Shown here one piece after another: positions 16,834-26,531 of a DNA stretch of 64,000 nt. The stretch covers positions 62,001 through 126,000 of the forward strand of contig NZ_RCZH01000008.1 of NCBI RefSeq assembly GCF_006438875.1, given 5' to 3'. Position numbers and translations under genes: made by a program. The notes beneath the pieces were generated by a model, which saw only the letters and a program-made list of their open reading frames with translations, had not been told where the DNA came from and did no database searches. Within the stretch, counting starts at the first letter, position 1; each line of letters opens with the position of its first letter. The stretch is from Flavobacterium pectinovorum (GTDB lineage Bacteria; Bacteroidota; Bacteroidia; Flavobacteriales; Flavobacteriaceae).

Positions 16834-16861
16834 GTAGAGATGCACGGCAGTGCCTCTCAAC
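16834..16861. repeat. REP-like palindrome, copy 3, between riboswitch and thiS
   Basis: GTAGAGATGCACGGCAGTGC followed by CTCTCAAC. It lies 48 bp after the aptamer and 20 bp before the thiS ATG, so it would fold in the leader. Confidence 0.68.
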
Positions 16862-16881
16862 AATCTCTAAATTCAAAAGGA

Positions 16882-17088
16882 ATGGAACTAAAAATCAACC
16901 AACAAATCAAACAATTCGATGCTGAATCGCTAAGCGTTCAATCATTGCTCGATCTCGAAATTCCCAATAAACAAAACGGAATTGCCGTTGCCATTAACAA
17001 TACCGTTGTTCCAAAAATCAATTGGAACCACCATTTTGTATCCGAAACTGACGAAATTCTTATTGTTTCTGCTACTCAAGGTGGATAA
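16882..17088 (+). CDS. thiS: Sulfur carrier protein ThiS
   Basis: 68 residues, ubiquitin-like. It carries the thiocarboxylate sulfur for thiazole synthesis and ends in the essential Gly-Gly (SATQGG). An in-frame ATG at 16840 exists but its 14 extra residues are encoded by the REP-like palindrome, so the internal ATG at 16882 (MELKINQQIKQFD) is chosen; it gives the usual ThiS length. First gene of the riboswitch-controlled operon. Confidence 0.93.
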   Translation: MELKINQQIKQFDAESLSVQSLLDLEIPNKQNGIAVAINNTVVPKINWNHHFVSETDEILIVSATQGG

Positions 17089-17100
17089 TATGGCTGCTTA

Positions 17101-17236
17101 AACGGGCTATCCGTTTCAAGTCCGCAGTCGTCAACCAAAAAAAATATAGTCTTAGCAAAGCTTCCGTTGGTCGCTTTCCTAATCCTTATTTTTTACGGTT
17201 TCCTCCTTTGCGGGCTTTCCACTTCTATCCCTAGCA
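17101..17236 (-). repeat. Structured intergenic element resembling the one at 39.2 kb
   Basis: Between thiS and thiC, CGGGCTATCCGTTTCAAGTC at the left and GCGGGCTTTCCACTTCTATC followed by CCTAGC at the right bracket about 95 bp. Read on the minus strand, the blocks (GCTAGGGATAGAAGTGG ... GGATAGCCCG) resemble the plus-strand blocks of the element at 39195-39312. It may be a conserved Bacteroidota structured RNA or repeat (perhaps the flavo-1 motif), which I cannot confirm here. Confidence 0.45.
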
Positions 17237-17290
17237 GAAAAAACAAATTCCAATACCGAGGCTTCGGGATAAATTCTATATTCCAATTGA

Positions 17291-19192
<1,902 letters not shown>

Positions 19193-19227
19193 AAAGAAAA
19201 TAGAAGAAAGAATCAAGAGAAAAGATT

Positions 19228-19818
19228 ATGATTGTGATTACAAATCCTTCTGCTATAGCAAATGAAATCAACATTATTGATTCTTTATTTGAAGAAGGAT
19301 TGTCTTTGCTTCATATTCGGAAACCTGATTTTTCTGAGATTGAAATAGCGGAATTTATCGATCGGATTAAATTGGAATATCGTCCTAATCTGGTTTTACA
19401 CAGTCATCATCAATTGGCAAAAGATTTTGGAATTAATCGGATACACTTTTCTGAAAAAGCAAGAGCACACAATCTCGATTCTCCTGCAAGGTTTTCAAAA
19501 CCTTGTGGGTATAAATCAACATCAACGCATTCCATCGAAGATTTCAATGCTTTGGAAGATTGTTTTAATTATGCTTTTCTAAGTCCTGTTTATAAAAGTA
19601 TCTCTAAGGAAAATTATCATCCAAAAGAAAATATTTTTGAAGTATTAAAATCAAGAACAAATTACAAAGCAAAAGTCATCGCTTTAGGCGGAATTGATTC
19701 TGAAAACATCACAAAAACACTTGAAAATGGTTTTGATGATGTAGCTCTTTTAGGAACTATTTGGAATAACGAAAACCCAATAAAACAATTCAAATTATGT
19801 CAGAAAATCGTCCAATAG
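19228..19818 (+). CDS. ThiE/TenI-like protein (thiazole tautomerase or divergent TMP synthase)
   Basis: A 196-residue TIM barrel of the ThiE/TenI superfamily: SLLHIRKPDFSE, INRIHFSEKAR, KSTSTHSIEDFNAL, YAFLSPVYKSISK and VIALGGIDSENI. Because a more canonical thiE follows two genes later, a TenI role in thiazole handling is more likely. Residues 86-95 (DSPARFSKPCG) are encoded by a 28-bp palindrome (19483-19510), so a repeat has become part of the reading frame. Its stop overlaps the start of thiD by 22 bp. Confidence 0.82.
   Translation: MIVITNPSAIANEINIIDSLFEEGLSLLHIRKPDFSEIEIAEFIDRIKLEYRPNLVLHSHHQLAKDFGINRIHFSEKARAHNLDSPARFSKPCGYKSTSTHSIEDFNALEDCFNYAFLSPVYKSISKENYHPKENIFEVLKSRTNYKAKVIALGGIDSENITKTLENGFDDVALLGTIWNNENPIKQFKLCQKIVQ
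19483..19510. repeat. Palindromic repeat inside a coding region
   Basis: CAAGGTTTTCAAAACCTTG forms a perfect stem with a single-base centre; outer bases CCTG and TGGGT extend it with wobble pairs. It resembles the CCTAACAGGTTT-type spacer hairpins at 47507 and 51252, but here it is translated in the ThiE/TenI-like gene. Confidence 0.65.
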
Positions 19819-20552
19819 CACTTTCAATTGCAGGTTTTGATCCAACTGGTGGCGCAGGTGTTTTGGCTGATATCAAAACATTTGAGCAGCATCAGGTAAC
19901 TGGTTTTGCAATTACCACCGCAAATACAATTCAGACCGAAAATGAGTTTTTTGACATTGAATGGACTAATTTGAGTTTTGTGATTCGCTCTATTGAAACC
20001 TTATTTCAAAACTATAAAATCAGAACGGTAAAAATAGGAATTGTTCCTTCGCTACATTATTTGAACCGAATTCTTTCGACTATAAAATTACTATCTCCAA
20101 CTACTCAAATCGTTTGGGATCCTGTTTTAAAATCGACTACAAAATTCGAATTCATGACTATAGAAGATCAATTGGATTTAAATAAAATCTTATCTAAAAT
20201 TGATTTGATTACACCCAATTACAATGAAATAGAAGTTTTATTTCCGGGTTTTATTTCAGACAAACTTTGGTTACAAAATGAAATTCCAACTTCCATTTTA
20301 TTAAAAGGCGGGCATAATTTAGATAAAATTGGTACGGATCAGCTGTTTCTTAAAAACGAAATCATTGATTTATTGCCCTCCGAAAAAATATGCTTTGAAA
20401 AACACGGTTCCGGCTGTGTTTTATCAGCAGCAATTGCCGCAAATCTGGCATTTAATCAAACTCCGAAAGAAGCTTGCAAAAATGCTAAAACCTACATAGA
20501 AAAATACCTGAGTTCAACTTCAACATTAATCGGATATCATTATGTACAATAG
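19797..20552 (+). CDS. thiD: Hydroxymethylpyrimidine phosphate kinase ThiD
   Basis: 251 residues, ribokinase fold. It phosphorylates HMP-P to HMP-PP. ALSIAGFDPTGGAGVLADIKTFE at the N-terminus, the VWDPVLKST stretch, ITPNYNEIEVLFPG and the anion-hole GSGCVLSAAIAA are the family signatures. Overlaps the previous gene by 22 bp and the next by 11 bp, so translation is tightly coupled within the thi operon. Confidence 0.94.
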   Translation: MSENRPIALSIAGFDPTGGAGVLADIKTFEQHQVTGFAITTANTIQTENEFFDIEWTNLSFVIRSIETLFQNYKIRTVKIGIVPSLHYLNRILSTIKLLSPTTQIVWDPVLKSTTKFEFMTIEDQLDLNKILSKIDLITPNYNEIEVLFPGFISDKLWLQNEIPTSILLKGGHNLDKIGTDQLFLKNEIIDLLPSEKICFEKHGSGCVLSAAIAANLAFNQTPKEACKNAKTYIEKYLSSTSTLIGYHYVQ

Positions 20553-21180
20553 ACTGCAATACATCTCACAGGGAAAAACAATCGAAGAACAATTGTATAA
20601 CATTCATCAGGCATTAGATGCCGGATGCGATTGGGTACAAATGCGTTTTAAAAACCAAACCGCTAAAAATACTTTTGCTTTAGCGGAAGCTGTAAAATTT
20701 TTATGCGAAGAATATCTCGCCAATTTCATTGTGAACGATAACCTTTATCTGGCACAACAAATTGCTGCCGATGGCGTGCATTTGGGTTTAACCGATATGA
20801 ATATCGCCGAAGCAAGGGCAATTCTGGGAAACACAAAAATCATTGGAGGAACAGCCAATACCTTTGAAGATATTGAAAACCATATAAAAAATGGCTGTGA
20901 TTATATTGGTCTCGGCCCGTTTCGATTCACCCCAACCAAAGAAAAGTTAAGCCCTATTTTAGGTTTATCAGGATACTTTAATATCCTTAAACAAATGAGA
21001 CAAAACAATCTCAAAATTCCTGTTTACGCTATTGGCGGAATAACAATAGAAGATATTTGTCCACTTATGGAAACCGGAATTCACGGAATTGCCGTCTCCG
21101 GAATGATTACTAAAAGTGATCGAAAAGAAAAATTAATTCAACAACTCAACGAAAAATTATATGCAAACGTCATTGTTTAA
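20542..21180 (+). CDS. thiE: Thiamine phosphate synthase ThiE
   Basis: 212 residues. It joins HMP-PP and thiazole phosphate. [70 protein letters not shown] and [27 protein letters not shown] contain the pyrophosphate- and phosphate-binding residues of ThiE. It overlaps thiD (11 bp) and thiG (20 bp). This is the canonical synthase of the cluster, in contrast to the paralogue upstream of thiD. Confidence 0.93.
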   Translation: MYNRLQYISQGKTIEEQLYNIHQALDAGCDWVQMRFKNQTAKNTFALAEAVKFLCEEYLANFIVNDNLYLAQQIAADGVHLGLTDMNIAEARAILGNTKIIGGTANTFEDIENHIKNGCDYIGLGPFRFTPTKEKLSPILGLSGYFNILKQMRQNNLKIPVYAIGGITIEDICPLMETGIHGIAVSGMITKSDRKEKLIQQLNEKLYANVIV

Positions 21181-21937
21181 TATTGGTGATAAAGCCTTCA
21201 AATCTCGTTTGTTTTTAGGTACCGGAAAATTTGGTTCCAACCTTGAAATGGAAGAAGCGATTTTAGCTTCAGAGAGCGAGTTGGTAACTGTCGCCTTAAA
21301 GCGTATCGATCTGGAAACAGAAACCGACGCTATTTTAGCACATTTAAAACATCCAAATATCAATTTATTACCTAATACTTCAGGCGCAAGAAATGCCAAA
21401 GAAGCGGTTTTTGCAGCTCAATTAGCACGCGAAGCCCTGGAAACAAATTGGATAAAACTAGAAATTCATCCAGATCCAAAATACCTGATGCCAGATCCTA
21501 TAGAAACTTTAAAAGCAACTGAGGAACTGGCTAAACTTGGCTTTTTTGTTTTGCCTTATATACATGCTGACCCTGTTTTGTGCAAATATTTAGAGAGTGC
21601 AGGAACAACAGCTGTGATGCCTTTGGGTTCTCCTATTGGCAGTAATAAAGGTTTAAAAACAATCGATTTTCTGGAGATTATTATCGAGCAAAGTAATGTT
21701 CCTGTAATTGTAGATGCCGGAATTGGTTCTCCGTCTGATGCTGCAAAAGCAATGGAAATTGGTGCCGATGCCGTTTTGGTCAACACTGCAATTGCTGTTG
21801 CCGGAAACCCAAAACTAATGGCAGAAGCTTTTAAGGAAGCTGTAATTGCGGGCCGAAAAGCATTCGAAGCTAAAATCGCTAATCAGCAAAATTATGCTGT
21901 TGCTTCTAGCCCGCTGACATCATTTCTTTATGAATAA
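21161..21937 (+). CDS. thiG: Thiazole synthase ThiG
   Basis: 258 residues. With ThiS thiocarboxylate, dehydroglycine and DXP it forms thiazole phosphate. [27 protein letters not shown] (Schiff-base Lys), [32 protein letters not shown] and [31 protein letters not shown] are clear. Its stop is only 5 bp from the left inverted repeat of the GxxExxY cassette, which separates it from thiH, its usual partner. Confidence 0.97.
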   Translation: MQTSLFNIGDKAFKSRLFLGTGKFGSNLEMEEAILASESELVTVALKRIDLETETDAILAHLKHPNINLLPNTSGARNAKEAVFAAQLAREALETNWIKLEIHPDPKYLMPDPIETLKATEELAKLGFFVLPYIHADPVLCKYLESAGTTAVMPLGSPIGSNKGLKTIDFLEIIIEQSNVPVIVDAGIGSPSDAAKAMEIGADAVLVNTAIAVAGNPKLMAEAFKEAVIAGRKAFEAKIANQQNYAVASSPLTSFLYE

Positions 21938-21942
21938 AATTA

Positions 21943-22537
21943 TTTAACGCAGATTTTTGGAGATTTAAGCGGATTTAAAGTGATTTTTTTACCTGCAAAA
22001 TCTATTTTAAAACAGATAAAAAAAGAAAGAAAATTCTTTAATTTTGAATCAAATTTAAATTAAAGAATAATGACAGAAAATGAAATATCATATCTAGTAC
22101 GAGGAGCAATTTTTAAAGTATATAATAATTTAGGACCCGGTTTATTTGAATCTGTTTATGAAAGTGCTTTGTTTTATGAACTGACAAAAGCGGATTTACA
22201 AGTTCAAAAACAAGTTGAAGTAACCATTCCTTACGGAGAGATAACATTAGAGCCTGCTTTTAGAATAGATCTTTTAGTAGAAGATAAAGTAATAATTGAA
22301 TTAAAATCTGTTGAAGATTTATCGCCAATACATTATAAACAACTTGACACTTATCTAAGACTCACAAATAAAAAACTAGGATTACTAGTCAATTTCAATA
22401 CCCTAAATATTCTAAACGACATCAAAAGAATCGCTAATAAAATGTAAAATCAATAACAAACACTACAAATTAAGACATTTTAGATAGAAAATAAAATCAT
22501 TTTAAATCCGCTTAAATCTGTAAAAATCTGCGTGAAA
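21943..22537. mobile_element. GxxExxY gene cassette bounded by 37-bp inverted repeats
   Basis: The segment 21943-21979 (beginning TTTAACGCAGATTTTT, ending GCGGATTTAAA) and the reverse complement of 22501-22537 match at 34 of 37 positions by eye. Between them lies a single ORF of the GxxExxY family. The cassette fills the thiG-thiH junction: 5 bp from the thiG stop, 14 bp from the thiH start. No direct target duplication is obvious. Mobility is inferred from this layout. Confidence 0.7.
22070..22447 (+). CDS. GxxExxY protein (PD-(D/E)XK nuclease-like)
   Basis: 125 residues. The name-giving motif is Gly24-Leu-Phe-Glu27-Ser-Val-Tyr30. Asp67 (RIDLLVE), Glu77 and Lys79 (IIELKS) form a PD-(D/E)XK-like nuclease core; QLDTYLRLTNKKLGLLVNFN follows. 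The family is widespread in Bacteroidota and its role is unknown. It has no part in thiamine synthesis and lies in a cassette with inverted-repeat ends, so it is most likely a passenger or the active agent of a small mobile element. It is co-oriented with the operon and so should be cotranscribed. Confidence 0.88.
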   Translation: MTENEISYLVRGAIFKVYNNLGPGLFESVYESALFYELTKADLQVQKQVEVTIPYGEITLEPAFRIDLLVEDKVIIELKSVEDLSPIHYKQLDTYLRLTNKKLGLLVNFNTLNILNDIKRIANKM

Positions 22538-22551
22538 CAAAACACAATATA

Positions 22552-23664
22552 ATGAAAACATTTAAATCGGTTTTTGAACAATACGATTGGGACATCATCC
22601 AATCTACAATATACCAAGCTACAACCCGGGATGTAGAATATTCATTGGCAAAAACTAAACGAAATCTCGATGATTTTTTAGTTTTAATTTCTCCCGTTGC
22701 ACAAAACTATTTAGAGCAAATGGCACAACAATGCCATGAAATCACCAAAAAGCGTTTCGGAAAAACAATACAAATGTATGCGCCGCTTTATTTGAGTAAC
22801 GAATGTCAGAACATTTGCACCTATTGTGGTTTTAGTTTAGACAATAAAATCAAACGAAAAACACTTTCTGATGCCGAAATTAAACTTGAAGTTGAAGCGT
22901 TAAAAAACAGTGGTTTTGATCATGTTTTATTGGTAACCGGCGAAGCGAATTATACGGTAAATATCAATTATTTCCTGAATGCAATCGCCTTAATTCGGGA
23001 ACAATTTTCGATTATTTCTGTCGAAGTTCAACCGCTTTCTACCGAGGATTATGAACGTTTGCACGAAGCCGGAGTTTATTCTGTTTTAGTATATCAGGAA
23101 ACTTATCATCAGGAAGTCTATAAAAAATACCATACAAAAGGCAAAAAATCAAACTTCGAATACCGACTGGAAACTCCTGACCGTATTGGAACTGCGGGAA
23201 TTCATAAAATTGGATTAGGCGTTTTATTAGGTTTAGAAGATTGGCGAACGGACAGCTTTTTTAATGCTTTACATCTGGATTATCTTCAGAAGAAATATTG
23301 GCAAACCAAATATTCTGTTTCATTTCCGAGATTACGTCCTGCCGAAGGTATTATAGAACCTAATTTTATTATGGATGATAAAGATTTAACCCAGCTCATT
23401 TGCGCCTATCGTTTGTGGAATGAAGATCTTGAAATCTCTATTTCGACTCGTGAAAATGAAAAATTCAGAAATAACATTATTCCAATTGGAGTTACAAGTA
23501 TGAGTGCAGGTTCAAAAACAAATCCGGGTGGTTATGTCGTTGATCCGCAATCTCTCGAGCAGTTCGAAATCAGCGACGAACGTTCCGCAAAAGAAATAGC
23601 ACAAATTATAACCAATTCCGGTTATGAACCTGTTTGGAAAGACTGGGACAAAAGTTATTGTTAA
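22552..23664 (+). CDS. thiH: 2-iminoacetate (dehydroglycine) synthase ThiH
   Basis: 370 residues. A radical SAM enzyme that splits tyrosine to give dehydroglycine for thiazole formation. The cluster motif CQNICTYCGF (CX3CX2C) is near residue 85; PLYLSNECQN, GEANYTVNINYF, VEVQPLSTEDY and VYQETYHQEVYKKYH are typical. Full length. The pathway is therefore the anaerobic-type ThiH route, not ThiO. Confidence 0.96.
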   Translation: MKTFKSVFEQYDWDIIQSTIYQATTRDVEYSLAKTKRNLDDFLVLISPVAQNYLEQMAQQCHEITKKRFGKTIQMYAPLYLSNECQNICTYCGFSLDNKIKRKTLSDAEIKLEVEALKNSGFDHVLLVTGEANYTVNINYFLNAIALIREQFSIISVEVQPLSTEDYERLHEAGVYSVLVYQETYHQEVYKKYHTKGKKSNFEYRLETPDRIGTAGIHKIGLGVLLGLEDWRTDSFFNALHLDYLQKKYWQTKYSVSFPRLRPAEGIIEPNFIMDDKDLTQLICAYRLWNEDLEISISTRENEKFRNNIIPIGVTSMSAGSKTNPGGYVVDPQSLEQFEISDERSAKEIAQIITNSGYEPVWKDWDKSYC

Positions 23665-23732
23665 AAATCTCAAAATTTAAATTCCAAATTCCAACAATCT
23701 AAAATCTAAAATCAGCAATCTAAAATTAAAAC

Positions 23733-24443
23733 ATGAGCGTTATTAAAGAATTTTTACGTTATAACAGACAAACCATTCTTCCTGAAATTGGCGATGAAGG
23801 TCAGGAAAAACTCAAAAAATCAAGGGTTTTAGTCATTGGCGCCGGAGGTTTGGGTTGTCCGATTTTACAATATATTTCAACTGCTGGTGTAGGTTTTATT
23901 ACAATTATGGATTTTGATACTATCGAAATTCACAACTTACATCGCCAGATTTTATATACTGAAAATGAAATTGGTCAAAGGAAATCTCTTGTTGCCAAAG
24001 AAGTCCTTTCAAAACTAAATCCGTTAATTGAAGTTGAAGCTATTAATGAGAAACTGACAACTGAAAATGCATCCGAAATTATTCGACAATACGACATTAT
24101 AGTTGATGGTTCTGATAACTTTGAAACACGTTATTTGGTTAATGATACTTGCGTCGCATTACAGAAACCTTTGGTATATGGAAGCATTTTAAAATTTGAA
24201 GGTCAAATTGCTGTTTTTAATCATAACGGCAGTAAAAATCTACGCGATTTATTTTCTGAAATGCCAAACCCAAAAGATGTTCCAAATTGCAATGTGAATG
24301 GCGTTTTGGGAACTCTCCCCGGAATTATTGGTACCATGATGGCGCACGAAACCTTAAAATTAATTTTGGAATTACCTACCTTAAAAAATGAATTAATTCT
24401 CTTTAATACAATAGATTGGAGCTTTACAAAATTGAATTTCTAG
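23733..24443 (+). CDS. thiF: ThiF/MoeB-type ThiS adenylyltransferase
   Basis: 236 residues. E1-like enzyme that adenylates the ThiS C-terminus. RYNRQTILPEIGDEGQEKLKKSRVLVIGAGGLGCP gives the nucleotide-binding loop, DFDTIEIHNLHRQILY the conserved Asp and Arg, and VDGSDNFETRYLVNDTC the catalytic region. The zinc Cys pairs found in MoeB are not obvious (only one C near NCNVNG), and there is no rhodanese domain. Last gene of the thi operon; its end overlaps the convergent MOSC gene by 4 bp. Confidence 0.93.
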   Translation: MSVIKEFLRYNRQTILPEIGDEGQEKLKKSRVLVIGAGGLGCPILQYISTAGVGFITIMDFDTIEIHNLHRQILYTENEIGQRKSLVAKEVLSKLNPLIEVEAINEKLTTENASEIIRQYDIIVDGSDNFETRYLVNDTCVALQKPLVYGSILKFEGQIAVFNHNGSKNLRDLFSEMPNPKDVPNCNVNGVLGTLPGIIGTMMAHETLKLILELPTLKNELILFNTIDWSFTKLNF

Positions 24444-25234
24444 AATACAACTTCATCTCCAACACTTATAATTCCGTTGTTTAAACTCACAATATTAGTT
24501 CCGAATAAAACAGAATTATTCACTACTCGATATGTACTTAAGGTTTTGAGAGGTTCTTTTTTTAATTTACCATTTTCAGGATCATTATTGACCATAATGC
24601 ATCTTCCGCAGGGTTTTATATTTTTAAAATCAACTTCTCCAATTTTAAAAGTATCGAAATCATCTTCTTCATGAGCATTTTGTGAGCTGATGACAATGTT
24701 TGGACGAAATCTCAAAATAGTGATTTTTTCATTTAATTTTTCATTTAAAAAATCCAGGCTTTTAGTTCCAATCATTAAATACGGATATCCATCGGCAAGA
24801 CTTACATTAAAAGTTTCTTTTAATCTTGAACTTTCATGTTTACGATCTCCACTTTTAATGATTTTCACCAGTTTACATTCAAAACCTAAACGCTCGCTAA
24901 ACCATTTTGAAGTAGATTGGTTCACTTCTACCACTTCACTTTGATCATCCCAAACAGCAACTTTTATTGGGTTATCTATATGTTCATCAGTAGAAAATTC
25001 GTGTTTAAGATCCTGAAAAGTAATGCTGATTTTTCCATCTGAAATTTGCGGATAAAACTGGCTTAAGATTCGATGCTCTCTTTGTGTTATAAATAGGTTA
25101 TCTGCATCAATTAGCATCCATCTGCGATCGTTCTCGAATCCCATTTCTTCTGCGAAAGCATTCTGACAACTAATTCCAGCCAGACTTTTTATCGGATAAA
25201 TATAAATTTCCTTTACAGTATAAATTGCGCTCAT
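24440..25234 (-). CDS. MOSC domain protein (YcbX-like)
   Basis: 264 residues. N-terminal MOSC-associated beta-barrel (VKEIYIYPIKSLAGISC ... GFENDRRWMLID) and a MOSC domain with the conserved Cys in KPCGRCIMVNNDPENG. Such proteins bind molybdenum cofactor-type sulfur or reduce N-hydroxylated compounds with Moco. The E. coli YcbX ferredoxin domain is absent. It shares one base with aat upstream, so the two are one unit. Confidence 0.9.
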   Translation of the reverse strand: MSAIYTVKEIYIYPIKSLAGISCQNAFAEEMGFENDRRWMLIDADNLFITQREHRILSQFYPQISDGKISITFQDLKHEFSTDEHIDNPIKVAVWDDQSEVVEVNQSTSKWFSERLGFECKLVKIIKSGDRKHESSRLKETFNVSLADGYPYLMIGTKSLDFLNEKLNEKITILRFRPNIVISSQNAHEEDDFDTFKIGEVDFKNIKPCGRCIMVNNDPENGKLKKEPLKTLSTYRVVNNSVLFGTNIVSLNNGIISVGDEVVF

Positions 25235-25875
25235 TACTTCTTACTTTCTAAAATAAACATAAATTCTTTACGATCAATTTCGCGACAGCCTAAACTTTCT
25301 AAATGTGGATTATAAACCTGACAATCTAAAAGTTTGTAATTTTCTTTCTTTAAATACTCAACCAAAGCAATAAAAGCTACTTTTGAAGCATTTGACACTT
25401 TCGAAAACATACTTTCTCCACAAAAAACATGGTCTAGATCGATTCCGTACAAACCACCGACTAAAACCTCATCTTGCCAAACCTCAACAGATTTTGCAAT
25501 TCCTTCTTCATTTAATTTGCAATACGCATCAATCATTTCATTTGAAATCCACGTTCCGTTTTGACCGTCGCGTTTAATTTTTTGACAATTCGAAATCACT
25601 TCTTTGAAACTTTGATTAAAAGTGACTTTAAACTGATTTCTATTCAAAATGTTTCTCATGCTTTTGGACACAATTAACTCATCCAAGAATAAAACCATTC
25701 TGGGATCTGGTGCCCACCAAAGAATGGGTTCTCCTTCATTAAACCAAGGAAAGATTCCACTTTTGTATGCTAATTTTAATCGTTCCGGATTTAAATCACC
25801 GCCAATTGCCAGAATTCCTTCTTCGTCGGCTTCTGAAACGGGAGGGAAAAATAATTCTTCAAATAGGTAATACAT
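25234..25875 (-). CDS. aat: Leucyl/phenylalanyl-tRNA-protein transferase
   Basis: 213 residues. It adds Leu or Phe to N-terminal Lys/Arg of proteins, marking them for ClpS/ClpAP. FPPVSEADEEGILAIGGDLNPERL, SGIFPWFNEGEPILWWAPDPRMVL and GGLYGIDLDHVFCGESMFS are the family signatures and cover the substrate pocket. Full length. Start chosen at MYYLFEELFFPP. Confidence 0.96.
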   Translation of the reverse strand: MYYLFEELFFPPVSEADEEGILAIGGDLNPERLKLAYKSGIFPWFNEGEPILWWAPDPRMVLFLDELIVSKSMRNILNRNQFKVTFNQSFKEVISNCQKIKRDGQNGTWISNEMIDAYCKLNEEGIAKSVEVWQDEVLVGGLYGIDLDHVFCGESMFSKVSNASKVAFIALVEYLKKENYKLLDCQVYNPHLESLGCREIDRKEFMFILESKK

Positions 25876-25930
25876 CTTTTAAATAAAATTCCAAATTTAA
25901 AAATTCCAAATTCCAAATTATTCGCAATCT

Positions 25931-26034
25931 TGTCATTTCGACCAAAGGGAGAAATCACACTAGTTGATCTACAACAATTGTCGACATTCTTTGACGAGTT
26001 TCGTGTGTGATTTCTCCCTTAGGTCGAAATGACA
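25931..26034. repeat. Long palindromic repeat, family GTCATTTCGACC (copy 1)
   Basis: TGTCATTTCGACC ... GGGAGAAATCACAC at the left is mirrored by GTGTGATTTCTCCC ... GGTCGAAATGACA at the right, about 36-bp arms around a 35-bp centre. A second copy is at 38172-38276. Near-identical arms flank unrelated centres. Confidence 0.8.
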
Positions 26035-26129
26035 TAAAATGCGTTGAGTTTCTAATACAAAAAATTCCAAACTCCAATTGCATATTTCATGAATTGGAAT
26101 TTGGAATTTATTTTTTGGTTTTTAAACGT

Positions 26130-26501
26130 TTAGAAAGGTAAATCGTCCGGTTCGTCATCGTTTACATTAGTTGCCGGAGCAAAAGCTTCTGCAGCAGGCA
26201 TTGCTGGTGTTTGTCCAGGACCTTCTGGTGCCAGTCTTTCGATTCTCCAACCTTGAATACTATTGAAATATCTGGTTTCTCCTTGTGGATTAACCCATTC
26301 TCTTCCTCTTAAATTAATAGAAACTTTTACTGCCTCTCCTTGTTTGTAGCTACTTAATAAATCGCATTTATCTTGTGTAAATTCGATCAAAATATGCTGT
26401 GGATACTGCTCATCTGTGGTAACAACCAACTCTCTTTTTTTGAATGCAGCACTAACTTGTTGCTCTGGGTTAACCACTTTTACTTTTCCTGTAACTTCCA
26501 T
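26130..26501 (-). CDS. DUF3127 protein with an SSB-like C-terminal tip
   Basis: 123 residues. Residues 1-95 are a small beta-rich domain (MEVTGKVKVV ... FKKRELVVTTDEQYPQHILIEF ... VKVSINLRGREWVNPQGETRYFN), compatible with an OB fold. A Pro/Ala-rich linker is followed by the acidic tip DDEPDDLPF, very similar to the partner-recruiting tip of single-stranded DNA-binding protein (DDDIPF). The family is known as DUF3127 and common in Bacteroidota. A nucleic-acid or SSB-like role is inference. Confidence 0.85.
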   Translation of the reverse strand: MEVTGKVKVVNPEQQVSAAFKKRELVVTTDEQYPQHILIEFTQDKCDLLSSYKQGEAVKVSINLRGREWVNPQGETRYFNSIQGWRIERLAPEGPGQTPAMPAAEAFAPATNVNDDEPDDLPF

Positions 26502-26531
26502 CTTCTTCTATATTAATTATTGTTTCTTTTC

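Noticed and set aside
16840..16881. N-terminal extension of ThiS from the upstream ATG
   Set aside because: The extra residues come from a palindromic repeat and the protein has normal length from the internal ATG.
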